DNA of 64,000 bases. Source: Flavobacterium acetivorans (lineage in GTDB: Bacteria; Bacteroidota; Bacteroidia; Flavobacteriales; Flavobacteriaceae). Of this stretch, positions 27,825 through 37,057 are shown piece by piece. How positions within the stretch are numbered: the first letter of the stretch is position 1; each line of letters starts with the position of its first letter. Where the stretch lies: assembly GCF_020911885.1 (NCBI RefSeq), contig NZ_CP087132.1, positions 2,232,001-2,296,000 on the forward strand, read 5' to 3'. Position numbers and translations under genes: made by a program. The notes beneath the pieces are model-generated. The model was not told the origin of the DNA. It did not search any database and saw nothing but the letters and a program-made list of their open reading frames with translations.

Positions 27825-28632
27825 ATCTCAAATATATAATTTTGAAATTTAAAATAACACTCCGAACTATTATGGGGCTAAACTACTAAGTATATGAAAG
27901 ATCTTGGCTTAAAAAGCAAGCTCAGCAGGAAGTTTAAAGTAACAACAAACTCTAATCACAATTATCTAACGGTTGATAACATATTAAACAGAGAGTTCGT
28001 TGTCAATAAACCTTCAAAAGCTTGGGTTTCGGATATCACTTACATTCAAACCAAAGAAGGTTTTCTTTATTTGACAACCATTATGGATTTGTACGACCGA
28101 AAAATTATTGGCTGGAGCTTAAGTAACGGAATGAGCACTGAACAAACAAGTCTTGGTGCTTGGAAAATGGCAGTCAAAAACAGAAATATTGAGCAAGGTT
28201 TAATTTTTCACTCCGATAGAGGTGTTCAATATGCCAGCAAAAAGTTTGTAAATGTTCTTGATTCCTATAAAAAAATAACCCGTAGTATGAGCCGTAAAGG
28301 GAATTGTTGGGATAATGCAGTAGCCGAAAGCTTCTTTAAATCTATGAAAACCGAATTGATTTATGGAAATAAACTCATCTCTAAAGAACAAATGAAAATG
28401 GAAATTTTTGAATACATCGAGATTTGGTACAATCGAAAAAGAAGACATTCGGCTTTAAATTATAAAACAATAGAAGAATTTAATAATCAAATTAATTTCA
28501 AAAATGTGGCTTAACTTATTGTGCAGTTTTTGTTTGCATATCCATTTATTCTCTAAAGATATGTACTAGTTGGAATATATATATGAGTATGTAAATAAAA
28601 ACTGGATATGCAAACAAAAACTGCACAATAAG

Positions 28633-29511
28633 TTAAGCCACATTTTTGTAATTAATTTGATTATTAAATTCTTCTATTGTTTTATAATTTAAGGCTGAAT
28701 GTCTTCTTTTTCGATTGTACCAAACTACAATATATTCAAAGATTTGGATTTTCATTTGCTCTTTAGAGATGAGTTTATTTCCATAAATAAGTTCGTTTTT
28801 TATAGATTTAAAGAAGCTTTCTGCTACTGTATTGTCCCAACAATTTTCTTTACGGCTCATACTACGAGTTATCTTTTTATAGGAATCAAGAACATTCACA
28901 AACTTTTTGCGGGCATATTGAACAACCTCTATCGGAGTGAAAAATTAATCCTTGTTCAATATTTTTATTTTGACTGCCATTTTCCAAGTTCTAAGACTTG
29001 TTTGTTCAGTGCTCATTCCATCACTTAAACTCCAGTCAATAATTTTTCTGTCGTACAAATCCATAATAGTTGTCAAATATAGAAACCCTTCTTTGGTTTG
29101 AATATAAGTGATATCTGAAACCCAAGCTTTTGAAGGTTTACTGACAATGAATTCCCTATTTAGTACGTTATCAACAGTTAGATAATTATGATTTGAGTTT
29201 GTTGTTATTTTAAACTTCTTACTGAGTTTGCTTTTAAGACCAAGAGCTTTCATATATTTTGCTACCGTTCCCCTTGATATTTGATATCCTAAATTTTGAA
29301 GTTCTATTGCTATTCTAGGACTTCCATAGCGTTGTTTGGATTCAAAATAAACATTCTTAACCTGTTCTTTCAAAGCAATTACTCTTTGTTGAGCAATTGT
29401 AACACTTGCTCTTCTCCAGCGATAAAAACTCCCTGTACTGATTTCTAAAACACGGCACATTTTTTCAATCGGAAATATTTTTTCATTCTTTTTAATGAAA
29501 CAGTATTTCAT
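28633..29511 (-). pseudogene. IS3-family transposase OrfB (copy 2), frameshifted
   Basis: Compared with copy 1, one base is missing near 28970, which changes the frame and brings a stop at 28945-28947. An extra T near 28930 (AGAGGTTGTTC versus AGAGGTGTTC) restores the frame downstream. The second DDE aspartate region is therefore lost. The remaining pieces (HTH_21, WVSDITYIQT and AESFFKSIKNE) are well preserved, so decay is recent. Confidence 0.85.
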
Positions 29512-29804
29512 CGACCGCTCTTGGAAAAAATGCCGATTGCTTTTTTTAATATATCGCGTTCCAACTCTGCATCTTTGAGCTTTTTCTCTAATTCGTGAAT
29601 TTTTGCTTGCTCTGGGGTTTGCTCTAAATTGCCTTTCCCAGGAAAACTTCCTTCTCCAAATGTTTCGTATTCCTTACGCCATTTGTACAATTGAGGCGCT
29701 GTTATACCCAATTCTCTAGCTAGTTCTGAAACATTAGTTCTGTCGCTTAGCTGTACTGCTTGCTCTTTAAAAGCAGAATCATAAATTTTACGGACTTTTT
29801 TCAT
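29508..29804 (-). CDS. IS3-family transposase OrfA (copy 2)
   Basis: A 98-residue HTH protein nearly identical to the OrfA of copies 1 and 3, with one residue missing (AVQLSDRTN instead of AVQLSYDRTN). The frame is open and overlaps orfB as in the other copies. Confidence 0.88.
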   Translation of the reverse strand: MKKVRKIYDSAFKEQAVQLSDRTNVSELARELGITAPQLYKWRKEYETFGEGSFPGKGNLEQTPEQAKIHELEKKLKDAELERDILKKAIGIFSKSGR

Positions 29805-29860
29805 AAGTTAAAATTAAGATATATTCTTAACTTATTGTGTAGGCTAAGTTAGCAACTTCA

Positions 29861-30220
29861 AATTCGAATAGGGTTTCATTTTCGGATGGAAGTCATAGAT
29901 CGAAACTAGCATATTTTTTAGAATATGATCATATTCTAATTTTAATCCACAAATTAGATATCTATAGCATAAGTAAAATATTAAAACTTAGAATTCCTCA
30001 AATTTCAATTTACCATTTGGATCAATAAATATCCAGCTCATACTTCAAAACTGTCGGCTAAAAGTTTCAAATCTTCAAGAAAAAGATTCGAATTTTGTCC
30101 TATTTGGGTCACAAAAAAAAACCTTGTAAACATTTGATTTACAAGGGTTTTTAATTTAGTTGTCTTTTGCATTGATCCAAAATTCTACTCAAACATTTGC
30201 ACTTCTATTGTTAAAATAGT
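29861..30220. other. Non-coding gap between the IS nest and nadB
   Basis: This 360-base AT-rich stretch has no credible ORF on either strand. The only structure I can support is the terminator at 30116-30152. The upstream part contains a short palindrome AGAATATGATCATATTCT near 29922, without a known role. Confidence 0.5.
30112..30152 (-). terminator. Terminator of the nadA-nadB operon
   Basis: AAAAACCTTGTAAA and TTTACAAGGGTTTTT form a stem across a 7-base loop. Read leftward from nadB the stem is followed by a run of T residues. It lies about 70 bases after the nadB stop. Confidence 0.8.
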
Positions 30221-31813
30221 TTAAGATTGACCCCTAATTAAATTAAGATTTAGCTCTTCACTTTCTGTAATGACTAAGTTAGAATGTCCAGATTTAAATT
30301 TAATAAAAGCACCACGGTTTTGATTTCTGTTGATGGACCGTTGGACAATAAGAATTGCGATTGTAATCATATTATTCAATTCATAAGCGGCGGAGTTTAT
30401 TTGAAAATGCTGGATGATAGATTCTATTTCGCGTTGCCATTTTAGGAGCTGTTCTAAAACTTTTATTAAGTCGGCTTCATAGCGCACAATACCAACGTTT
30501 TTATGTATTAAGTGTTGTAGTTTTTCTTTAAATTGAATCAAGTAAGTCGAATTAATTTTGGTTTTATTAGTTAGCTTTAAATCAGCAATAGGAGATTTGG
30601 GTTTGTGGGATACAGTGGAATCGTTCGATAAGTAATGATAAATTTTATCCGAATAGACTAAGGCTTCTAACAGTGAATTAGACGCCAGCCTATTGGCGCC
30701 ATGTAAACCAGTTTGGGAACATTCGCCGCAGGCAAATAGATTTTCTACGCTCGTTTTTCCATTTTTGTCTACTGCAATACCGCCACAAAGATAGTGTTGT
30801 GCAGGTATAACTGGAATCCAGTCTTTTGTAATGTTTATTCCAATGTCTATACAATGCTGATGAATCATTGGAAAATGTTTTATGAAAGCATTTATATCCA
30901 GATGGGTGCAATCAAGATAAATACAATTATCTCCTGTTTTTTTTAGTTCCAAATCGATACTTTGCGAAACAATATCTCGGGAAGCCAATTCTCCTCTCTC
31001 ATCATAATTTAGCATAAAGCGTGAGCCTTTTTTGGTTCGTAAATAGGCACCAAAACCTCTTACTGCTTCCGAAATTAAAAACTTGGAACCCTGAGAATCA
31101 TCATATAGAGCCGTAGGGTGAAATTGGATGAATTCCATATCCTTGATTGTAGCATTTGCTCTAAAAGCCATCGCGATCCCGTCTCCCGTGGCAATAATGG
31201 GATTGGTTGTATGTCCGTAAAGATGACCGATTCCGCCGGTGGCTAATAAGGTATAATCCGATTGAAAACAGAGGATTTCGTTTGTTTTTTGGTTTAATGC
31301 ATAAGCACCTTGGCAACAGCCGTTTTGGATAATTAAGTCAAGGGCAAAATGATGATCTAAAATATGAATGTTCTTTTTTTTATGGACTTCTGATAGAATG
31401 GCGCGCTCAATTTCAAAGCCAGTTTGGTCTTTGTGATGTACAATCCTGTTATGTGAGTGGCCGCCTTCTTTACCTAAATCAAAATTTCCTTTGGAATTTC
31501 TGTCAAATTCGGCTCCCCATTCTATGAGTTCTTTTAGCCGTTTTGAACCTTCAGTAACTACCATTTCAACGACGGATTCATCACAAAGACCATCACCACA
31601 TATCAGGGTATCTTGAATGTGTTTTTGACAAGAATCTTCGTCTTCATCAAGGACAATGGCGATGCCGCCTTGCGCATATTTGGTATTCGATTCGTCTTCA
31701 GTAGATTTTGTTATAATTGTAACTCGTTTATCGGGGAAACGATCCGCAATTTTTATGGCAAAGCTCAATCCCGCAACTCCTGACCCTATTATTAAATAAT
31801 TACAGCTTGTCAT
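30221..31813 (-). CDS. nadB: L-aspartate oxidase
   Basis: A 530-residue flavoprotein that oxidises L-aspartate to iminoaspartate, the first step of de novo NAD synthesis. The FAD-binding motif IGSGVAGLSFAIKIA is at the N terminus. The active-site segments QFHPTALYDDSQGSKFLISEA (read as two adjoining motifs) and CGGIAVDKNGKTSVENLFACGE are typical of NadB. Its ATG overlaps the nadA TAA by one base (TAATG), so the two are coupled. The family's C-terminal helical domain is complete. Confidence 0.95.
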   Translation of the reverse strand: MTSCNYLIIGSGVAGLSFAIKIADRFPDKRVTIITKSTEDESNTKYAQGGIAIVLDEDEDSCQKHIQDTLICGDGLCDESVVEMVVTEGSKRLKELIEWGAEFDRNSKGNFDLGKEGGHSHNRIVHHKDQTGFEIERAILSEVHKKKNIHILDHHFALDLIIQNGCCQGAYALNQKTNEILCFQSDYTLLATGGIGHLYGHTTNPIIATGDGIAMAFRANATIKDMEFIQFHPTALYDDSQGSKFLISEAVRGFGAYLRTKKGSRFMLNYDERGELASRDIVSQSIDLELKKTGDNCIYLDCTHLDINAFIKHFPMIHQHCIDIGINITKDWIPVIPAQHYLCGGIAVDKNGKTSVENLFACGECSQTGLHGANRLASNSLLEALVYSDKIYHYLSNDSTVSHKPKSPIADLKLTNKTKINSTYLIQFKEKLQHLIHKNVGIVRYEADLIKVLEQLLKWQREIESIIQHFQINSAAYELNNMITIAILIVQRSINRNQNRGAFIKFKSGHSNLVITESEELNLNLIRGQS

Positions 31814-32742
31814 TATTTTGATAGTTCGAGCATTCGTTCGATAGGAATTAATGCTTTGGTTCTGATATCTTCTCTAACATTGATTTCTGGTGATTCGTTG
31901 ATCAGACAATCGTATAATTTTTGCAAAGTATTCATTTTCATATAGCCACATTCGCTACAGGCACAAGTATTATCTTCTTTTGCTGGTGCCGGAATCAATG
32001 TTTTATCAGGAACGAGTTGTTGCATTTTATGAAGGATTCCTACTTCGGTGGCAACAATAAATTGGTCGTTAGAGTTGGATTTTACATAATTAATCATTCC
32101 TGCCGTGGAGCCAATGTAGCTAGCCGTTTCCAGAATAGGAGTTTCTGATTCCGGATGCGCAATGATGGTCGCATTGGGGTGTAATTTGTGGACTTCTATG
32201 AGTTTATCTAGTGAAAAAGCCTCGTGCACGACACAGGAACCGTCCCATAGTACCATATTGCGACCTGTTTTGCTGATGATGTATTTTCCCAAATTTTTAT
32301 CCGGAGCAAAAATAATTGGAACATCTTTCGGGATTGATTCCACAATTTTGACAGCATTAGAAGAAGTACAAACAATATCACTCAAGGCCTTAATCTCTGC
32401 AGAACAATTCACATAGGTAATGACAATGTGATTAGGATGTTTGGCAACGAAATCTTTAAACAAATCCGGCGGACAGGATTCGGCCAAGGAGCATCCAGCT
32501 TTCAAATCGGGGAGAATTACTTTCTTGTCTGGGTTCAAAATCTTTGCCGTTTCGGCCATAAAATGTACACCAGCAAAAACGATAATGTCAGCCTCAACAT
32601 TCATAGCTTCTTGCGACAAACCCAGGCTATCCCCAACATAATCAGCTACATCTTGAATAGCAGCCTCTTGGTAATAATGCGCCAGAATGACCGCCTTCTT
32701 TTCTTTTTTAAGTTCTATTATTTGCTCTTTGAGATTTTTCAT
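31813..32742 (-). CDS. nadA: Quinolinate synthase A
   Basis: A 309-residue [4Fe-4S] enzyme that condenses iminoaspartate with dihydroxyacetone phosphate to quinolinate. Conserved motifs: [19 protein letters not shown] at the N terminus, cysteine-containing [11 protein letters not shown] near 83, and the C-terminal [12 protein letters not shown] with cluster ligands. Length is normal for the short bacterial form. It is the first gene of the nadAB operon. No NadR/NiaR-type operator is evident in the 268-base upstream gap. Confidence 0.95.
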   Translation of the reverse strand: MKNLKEQIIELKKEKKAVILAHYYQEAAIQDVADYVGDSLGLSQEAMNVEADIIVFAGVHFMAETAKILNPDKKVILPDLKAGCSLAESCPPDLFKDFVAKHPNHIVITYVNCSAEIKALSDIVCTSSNAVKIVESIPKDVPIIFAPDKNLGKYIISKTGRNMVLWDGSCVVHEAFSLDKLIEVHKLHPNATIIAHPESETPILETASYIGSTAGMINYVKSNSNDQFIVATEVGILHKMQQLVPDKTLIPAPAKEDNTCACSECGYMKMNTLQKLYDCLINESPEINVREDIRTKALIPIERMLELSK

Positions 32743-33010
32743 TTCTCTTATCGATTTAATTTTATTTCCAAAGTTTTCAAGGAATTAAAAGTATCGCAAT
32801 AAAGTTTCAGAGTCTATGACAATTATCAGGTTTTCAAGGTTTTTTGTAGATGCTTGTATTGTGGTGCTAATAAATTAAATAATCGATTAGAATCAGTATA
32901 CAAGGGATTCGTTATTTTTGTTAAAAATATTTATAAATAGTTTAATTGTAGGTTATTAGTAATAAATTAGTTGAAAGATTTAGCCTCTTTTTAGCTTGTG
33001 TTTTAAGGTA

Positions 33011-33445
33011 TTAATACCTCAAGAAAGTATCCCCTGATTTAATTCCCATTGCTAATTCCTCGAGATTAGTATTTTCTAGCATCGTGGCGAGGCTGTTTCT
33101 GATTTCTTTGAATCTATCATGAACAGGACAGGGATGCGTTTCTGAACAATGACTCAATCCCAGACCACAACCTGTAAACACCCGGTCTCCGTCAATTGCA
33201 GAGACTATTTGTATTAGTTTGATTTGGCTCATCATTTTTTTAGGAATTTCAAAGCCACCACCCACGCCTTTGATCGAATGGATAATATTATTTCTGGAAA
33301 GTATCTGTAAAATTTTGGCTGTAAAAGCTTCGGGAGAATCTATTTTTTCGGCTATGTCTTTTAACCCCACACGATTATCTTGATAAGATTGGGAGGCTAT
33401 AAAAATAGTGGCGCGTATGCCGTATTCACAGGTTTTGGAAAACAT
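33011..33445 (-). CDS. Rrf2-family Fe-S regulator, probable NsrR-like NO sensor
   Basis: A 144-residue protein with an N-terminal winged helix (residues 1-75, KTCEYGIRATIFIASQSYQD) and three cysteines C93, C100 and C106 (GCGLGLSHCSETHPC), the cluster-binding arrangement of NsrR/IscR. NsrR releases DNA when NO damages its cluster. I favour NsrR because the gene is last in an operon of NO-related proteins and opposite the nor/nir genes; IscR is usually with isc/suf genes, which are absent. The palindromes upstream of norC and nirK are candidate operators. Confidence 0.8.
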   Translation of the reverse strand: MFSKTCEYGIRATIFIASQSYQDNRVGLKDIAEKIDSPEAFTAKILQILSRNNIIHSIKGVGGGFEIPKKMMSQIKLIQIVSAIDGDRVFTGCGLGLSHCSETHPCPVHDRFKEIRNSLATMLENTNLEELAMGIKSGDTFLRY

Positions 33446-33506
33446 ATTCAGTTTTTTACAAATTTATTGAAATTAGTTTCAATTTGATGAGAAATCGCTT
33501 TTTGTT

Positions 33507-34730
33507 TCAATCATTGACCGCAAATTTCACGTGTTTGTTACTATAAATACTAATGACTAACTGTAAAAGTCCTAGAGGTAGAAAAATACTGGCAAATAAA
33601 AGATTTTGATGGTAAAAAGGAAATTCTCCAAGTCCAAAGTAAAGATAAATGCCTTGAAGGAATAAAAGAGATTCCGTAAGGACAAATCCCAACAAAAATA
33701 GTTTTATTCCCCACTTTGTTAGTACTTTTTTTGGGTTTAAAAAATTGTTTTTCAAAGCAATACCAAATAAAAACCCGCTGATAATTCCTAACATGGTTAA
33801 ATGAATATAGCCAATGACAAAATTGCGAATTTGATGCGAAACCTGATCCAATCCCGGCAGTAAAGCGATCAGTTGAATCCCAACTTTTAGCCCCAATGAA
33901 AATAAGGCGAAACCGTAAATTATTTTTTCAATTCTTTTTAAGGTCGAAAAGAAAATGGGAATTTTAGGTTTAATGATTTTTATAAATACCCCAAAAGCGC
34001 CCAATTGCAATGTCACTCCCAAGGCATTAATCCAATAAAAAACCGGATTGTCTAGATACCAGCTGACCGGTAGAGCCAAAGTAAGAATTGTTGATACAAT
34101 TAATAAAATATAGAATAATTGGAATTGTTTTTCGTCAATTTTGGCTTTAAGTTGATTGAAGAACAAGGCTAAAACGGCAAATAAAAACCAGCCGTTAAAT
34201 TGAAAATGCAAGAAAAATTGAATCGCAATTTGATAAAAAGCACTTGCTTTTCCAAGTAAACCCACCGCAGGTCCTAGACACCAAACCCCCACCGTGGATA
34301 CTACCATAAAGACCAAAGCCGCTCGCAATAGTTTTTTTTCAGACAAGGAGGATGGTTGTGCATCTTTCCATATTTGCCTGCAAAAAATATAGCTACAAAA
34401 AATATGTAAAGTAGAAAAAGCAATCGAAAATAAAGCATAACCTTCAACAGGAAAGCGAAACATCATGCCTATGACACTGAATTGAGTAACCCAAAACAGG
34501 CGGTTGTAAACAGCTTTTTGTTGTGCTTCTTTGGTTAAAAAAAAGTGAACGATTAGACTGTACAACATCAAATAGACCCAGCCGAGCATGGCTACATGCG
34601 AATGTCCATGTAACAAAAACTGAAAATTGATCCATTCGACAGGAGTAACATACATCAGACGGAGCAACAATCCCATCACAGAGGCAATGAAAAAATTAAC
34701 AAAACAAGTTACCAACCAATGCTGCTTCAT
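33507..34730 (-). CDS. Haem-copper-oxidase subunit I-like / NnrS-like 12-TM protein
   Basis: A 407-residue protein with about twelve membrane helices. Several histidines lie in helices in contexts reminiscent of NorB/CcoN: FLLHGHSHVAMLGWVYLMLY near residue 38 (compare NorB MHGHYAFWGAYAMI), FFLHFQFNGWFLFAV near 180 and VIGYIHLTMLGIISGF near 310. The full set of six canonical ligands and the NorB HxxxE motif are not apparent. It may therefore bind haem without being an oxidase, as suggested for NnrS proteins involved in NO resistance. Placed in the NO operon, 61 bases before the Rrf2 regulator. Confidence 0.6.
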   Translation of the reverse strand: MKQHWLVTCFVNFFIASVMGLLLRLMYVTPVEWINFQFLLHGHSHVAMLGWVYLMLYSLIVHFFLTKEAQQKAVYNRLFWVTQFSVIGMMFRFPVEGYALFSIAFSTLHIFCSYIFCRQIWKDAQPSSLSEKKLLRAALVFMVVSTVGVWCLGPAVGLLGKASAFYQIAIQFFLHFQFNGWFLFAVLALFFNQLKAKIDEKQFQLFYILLIVSTILTLALPVSWYLDNPVFYWINALGVTLQLGAFGVFIKIIKPKIPIFFSTLKRIEKIIYGFALFSLGLKVGIQLIALLPGLDQVSHQIRNFVIGYIHLTMLGIISGFLFGIALKNNFLNPKKVLTKWGIKLFLLGFVLTESLLFLQGIYLYFGLGEFPFYHQNLLFASIFLPLGLLQLVISIYSNKHVKFAVND

Positions 34731-34773
34731 AGTTAATTTCTAAAATGTTTTTTTAGTTATCTAGGAACTTTTT

Positions 34774-35211
34774 TTATTTAAAATACAAAGTGTATTGTTC
34801 TAAATAGGAGGCGATTTCCTGTTGCATAGGCTTTTTATTAGCCTCTTCAATAGCGTTGATTTTATGTTTCAACGGAAGCAAATAATTGTGTAATTGATCG
34901 TGGGCTTCTCCCGTCATGGTACATTTTTTAAAGATTATGGTGAATTCGACGTTTAACTTTTCTTTTAAAACTGCAGCACTTTCTCCCTGATTGGAAGCCA
35001 AAATTAGTGTATTTAAGGCTTTAATTCCACTAGTTGTTTCTGGATTAGCTTCCCATGGCTGGCCGTTGTTTAGGCTCACTTTTTGGGGCGTTTGGGTTTC
35101 TGTGGCAACTTTTTCAGTACTCGCTGAGTTTGTTTTTTGCTCCTCTTTTTTTTGACAAGCTATAAAAGTAATGGACAAAAGGACTACTGTTAACGCATTT
35201 ATTTTTTTCAT
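34774..35211 (-). CDS. Small lipoprotein of the NO-response operon
   Basis: A 145-residue protein. The N terminus MKKINALTVVLLSITFIACQ is a lipoprotein signal with lipobox cysteine C19. A Ser/Thr/Gln-rich linker follows to about residue 50, then a mostly helical domain with SNQGESAAVLKEKLNVEF and CTMTGEAHDQLHNYLLPLK, where a cysteine, methionine and histidines could bind a metal or haem. I do not recognise a named family with certainty. It lies 13 bases from its neighbour and is surely co-transcribed with the hemerythrin gene. Confidence 0.7.
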   Translation of the reverse strand: MKKINALTVVLLSITFIACQKKEEQKTNSASTEKVATETQTPQKVSLNNGQPWEANPETTSGIKALNTLILASNQGESAAVLKEKLNVEFTIIFKKCTMTGEAHDQLHNYLLPLKHKINAIEEANKKPMQQEIASYLEQYTLYFK

Positions 35212-35224
35212 CTTAGTGTTGTTT

Positions 35225-35689
35225 TTATATCCAAAAAGGATCGTTTTCGTTTTCTGTAAAAGTTACGCGGGTATGAATGCTGTTAATTTTAGACAGCTGT
35301 TCAGCTGTTGCTATTTGCTGAATTTCGGCAAATAAAATGCGTTCCTCAAAACGAATATGGTTTTGTAATTCTTTTTCAATTTGCAGCAAATATATTTCTA
35401 AAACTGTTTTTTGCTCAAATAAATAGCGCAAATTTTTATGTTCGGACAAGGCTTGTTGTACAAGCTCATTTTTTGAATCTAAAACAGGAAAAATGTATTT
35501 TTCTTCCAATTCAAAATGTGGTTTCAGATGATTTTCATAAAACCAATCGGTATATTTTTTAATACGTTCGTGTGGTACTTTTTTTGAAAACCCAGTTCTA
35601 ATTTTCCAGCACAACTGTAACCCATGATGATGATCGTGGCTCAAAGGCTGTAGTTCAGGAACTCTTTTTAAAGGTTTTTTTTCTGTCAT
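35225..35689 (-). CDS. Hemerythrin HHE-domain protein
   Basis: A 154-residue four-helix protein. Di-iron ligands are visible: HDHHHG at residues 18-23, HFELEEKYIFP near 55, SEHKNLR near 80 and HIRFEERILF near 112, the HxxxE patterns of the HHE family. Such proteins bind O2 or NO, or sense them, and often accompany NO-detoxification genes. The flanking spacings of 11-13 bases show tight operon membership. Confidence 0.85.
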   Translation of the reverse strand: MTEKKPLKRVPELQPLSHDHHHGLQLCWKIRTGFSKKVPHERIKKYTDWFYENHLKPHFELEEKYIFPVLDSKNELVQQALSEHKNLRYLFEQKTVLEIYLLQIEKELQNHIRFEERILFAEIQQIATAEQLSKINSIHTRVTFTENENDPFWI

Positions 35690-35700
35690 TTTTATAAAAT

Positions 35701-36150
35701 TTAGAAACCGCCAAAGCGGATAAATGTTCCAAAAACAAGCATCAACACACCAATTATAGTAACAGCGATGATGTGAAAAGTCATCTCTGGTAATTTATTC
35801 GGGTCGTTTTTAAGCTTGGGTAATACTCGAAATTGCGCGCTTAATGCGAAAGCTACTGTAAGTAATAATAAAAGCAGTTTTGTAGAAATTACTTTCTCTA
35901 TAGGACTGTCAAAATGAAACCAATATTCAATGCTGACATTGTATTTATAAGCCATTAAAATACCTGAAATTACCAGTAGAATCAAAGCAGTCATACCTAT
36001 AGCTTCATACTTTTTTTCGTAATTCAAAATTATAGTTTGATCTTTGAATTTAAGGGCTTGAGGCAAATAAGCAATTACTAGCAACAAATGACCGCCTACC
36101 CAAAGAGCGGCACATAAAAGGTGAATAATGAGTAATAAATGATGATTCAT
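35701..36150 (-). CDS. CopD-like four-helix membrane protein
   Basis: A 149-residue protein with four membrane helices: LLLIIHLLCAALWVGGHLLL, then helices around 52-67, 87-105 and 122-142. Histidines in helix 1 (H3, H10, H21) suggest haem or copper binding, as in CopD/YphA-type proteins. It is co-transcribed with nrdG and the hemerythrin gene (gaps 41 and 11). A redox-related role in NO metabolism is inference from context. Confidence 0.6.
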   Translation of the reverse strand: MNHHLLLIIHLLCAALWVGGHLLLVIAYLPQALKFKDQTIILNYEKKYEAIGMTALILLVISGILMAYKYNVSIEYWFHFDSPIEKVISTKLLLLLLTVAFALSAQFRVLPKLKNDPNKLPEMTFHIIAVTIIGVLMLVFGTFIRFGGF

Positions 36151-36191
36151 ATTTGTTTTTTGATACTTGAAAGATAGTCTTTCTCTTTAAA

Positions 36192-36881
36192 TTAGCCTCT
36201 AAAATGTACTTTAATTCCTTCTGTTGAAAGCGTCAATCGTTCTAATTCCCTATTGGAATAGTGTAATTTCTCTAATGTAGGTACTCCGTTTACAAAAAAT
36301 TGTAGGTAATAATTACCTGTATAATTGCTCTTTTCTAAATAGGCAATCATCATTCGAACTTCTTTTTCAGCCATTAAATCCGAATGCACTGTGGTACGAA
36401 CTTCAAACGGAATTCCACTTTCAATCAATAAATGCAGGGATTTTTCAAAGGGTAAAAAAAAACTGGACCGGGTTATTTTCTCAAATTGAGAAGGCATGGC
36501 CTTAAAGTCCAAAGCGAGGTAATCAATCAGCTTTTTTTCGATCAGTTCTTTTAAAACAGTTGGTTTAGAACCATTAGTATCAATTTTTACCAAGAAACCC
36601 ATTTTTTTGACAGCAACAATCAGTTCGATTATGTTTTGATGCAACAGACATTCGCCTCCGCTGAAGACAACAGCATCTAATAAATTTTTGCGGGAGCGCA
36701 AGAAATCAAGCGCTTTTTCGAAAGAAAGTGTCCCCTTGCCAAGAACAATTTCGGGATTATAACAATACAAACACCGCATATTACAGCCCGCAAACCAAAG
36801 AATACAGGCGGATTGATGCGGATAATCCAACAAAGTAAAAGGCGTTATGCTGTAGATGGGCTTAGTTGCATTTTCCTTCAT
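36192..36881 (-). CDS. nrdG: Anaerobic ribonucleotide reductase activating protein (radical SAM)
   Basis: A 229-residue radical SAM enzyme with CxxxCxxC at C33, C37 and C40 (GCNMRCLYCYNPE). It generates the glycyl radical on NrdD using SAM and a [4Fe-4S] cluster. I prefer ATG 36881 over the start at 36920 because the earlier one adds a poor 13-residue extension (ERKANTNNAP) that lies almost wholly inside the neighbouring glycyl-domain ORF. With 36881 the overlap is 20 bases. Length is above E. coli NrdG (154) and like the longer NrdG2 forms. Confidence 0.88.
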   Translation of the reverse strand: MKENATKPIYSITPFTLLDYPHQSACILWFAGCNMRCLYCYNPEIVLGKGTLSFEKALDFLRSRKNLLDAVVFSGGECLLHQNIIELIVAVKKMGFLVKIDTNGSKPTVLKELIEKKLIDYLALDFKAMPSQFEKITRSSFFLPFEKSLHLLIESGIPFEVRTTVHSDLMAEKEVRMMIAYLEKSNYTGNYYLQFFVNGVPTLEKLHYSNRELERLTLSTEGIKVHFRG

Positions 36882-37029
36882 TGAAGTGGGTGCGTTGTTT
36901 GTGTTCGCCTTTCTTTCCAATATTAAAACTTTCTACTGGTCTGTGATAGCCCATCACGCGGGTGTACACGAGGCATTTGGTGCGTAATTCTTGATTTTGA
37001 GCTAAAATTTGGTTGGTTGTTAGTTTCAT
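36862..37029 (-). CDS. Separate glycyl-radical domain of class III ribonucleotide reductase
   Basis: A 55-codon ORF too short for routine gene finding. Its product contains YTRVMGYHRPVESFNIGKKG, which matches the C-terminal glycyl-radical end of NrdD (compare E. coli TRVCGYLG and the following NAGKQEE segment as I recall them); the radical glycine would be G27. The main NrdD chain stops 28 bases upstream, right after its zinc-binding region and without this motif. The two ORFs are in different frames, separated by TAA, an A-run and a further TAA. It could be an independent subunit or the product of a frameshift. Confidence 0.75.
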   Translation of the reverse strand: MKLTTNQILAQNQELRTKCLVYTRVMGYHRPVESFNIGKKGEHKQRTHFNEGKCN

Positions 37030-37057
37030 TTTTATGGCTTTTTAATTATGTTTTTTT

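Larger units (their letters stand above)
26567..27885 (-). mobile_element. Second IS3-family element nested in copy 1
   Basis: A 1319-bp element bounded by CTAAG direct repeats (26562-26566 and 27886-27890); the undisrupted copy at 52313 has a single CTAAG at the same place. The ends carry short imperfect inverted repeats (TGTTTTGACCCC and, complemented, TAGTTTAGCCCC). It encodes complete orfA and orfB on the minus strand and looks potentially active. Confidence 0.87.
26312..28514 (+). pseudogene. IS3-family transposase OrfB (copy 1), split by an inner IS
   Basis: The 5' part (26312-26566) encodes the HTH_21 region up to RITVAK, then runs into the inner element and stops at 26602. The 3' part resumes at 27891 and encodes the whole rve/DDE core: WVSDITYIQT, FHSDRGVQYA and the glutamate in AVAESFFKSMKTE, ending at 28514. 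Removing 26567-27890 (inner IS plus one CTAAG copy) restores one continuous frame matching the copy at 52068, so the damage is due only to the insertion. Confidence 0.88.
25960..28544 (+). mobile_element. IS3-family element (copy 1), interrupted by a second IS
   Basis: Ends are defined by imperfect inverted repeats: TGGACATGCTAACTTAGCC at 25960 on the left and, on the complement of the right end at 28544, TGGATATGCAAACAAAAACT; both then share CACAATAAGTTAAG. The flanks show a 3-bp duplication TTT. orfA is intact, orfB is split by the inner element at 26567-27885. Without the insert the element would be about 1.26 kb, normal for IS3. It reads the same as the copies at 28603 and 51716. Confidence 0.85.
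28603..29860 (-). mobile_element. IS3-family element (copy 2), inverted relative to copy 1
   Basis: The right end starts at TGGATATGCAAAC (28603) and the left end is at about 29860 (complement TGAAGTTGCTAACTTAGCC, eroded against TGGACATGC of copy 1). It faces copy 1 end to end across a 58-base spacer, so about 45 bp of each right end form a large inverted repeat around 28500-28650. orfB is frameshifted, so the element is probably dead on its own. Confidence 0.85.
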
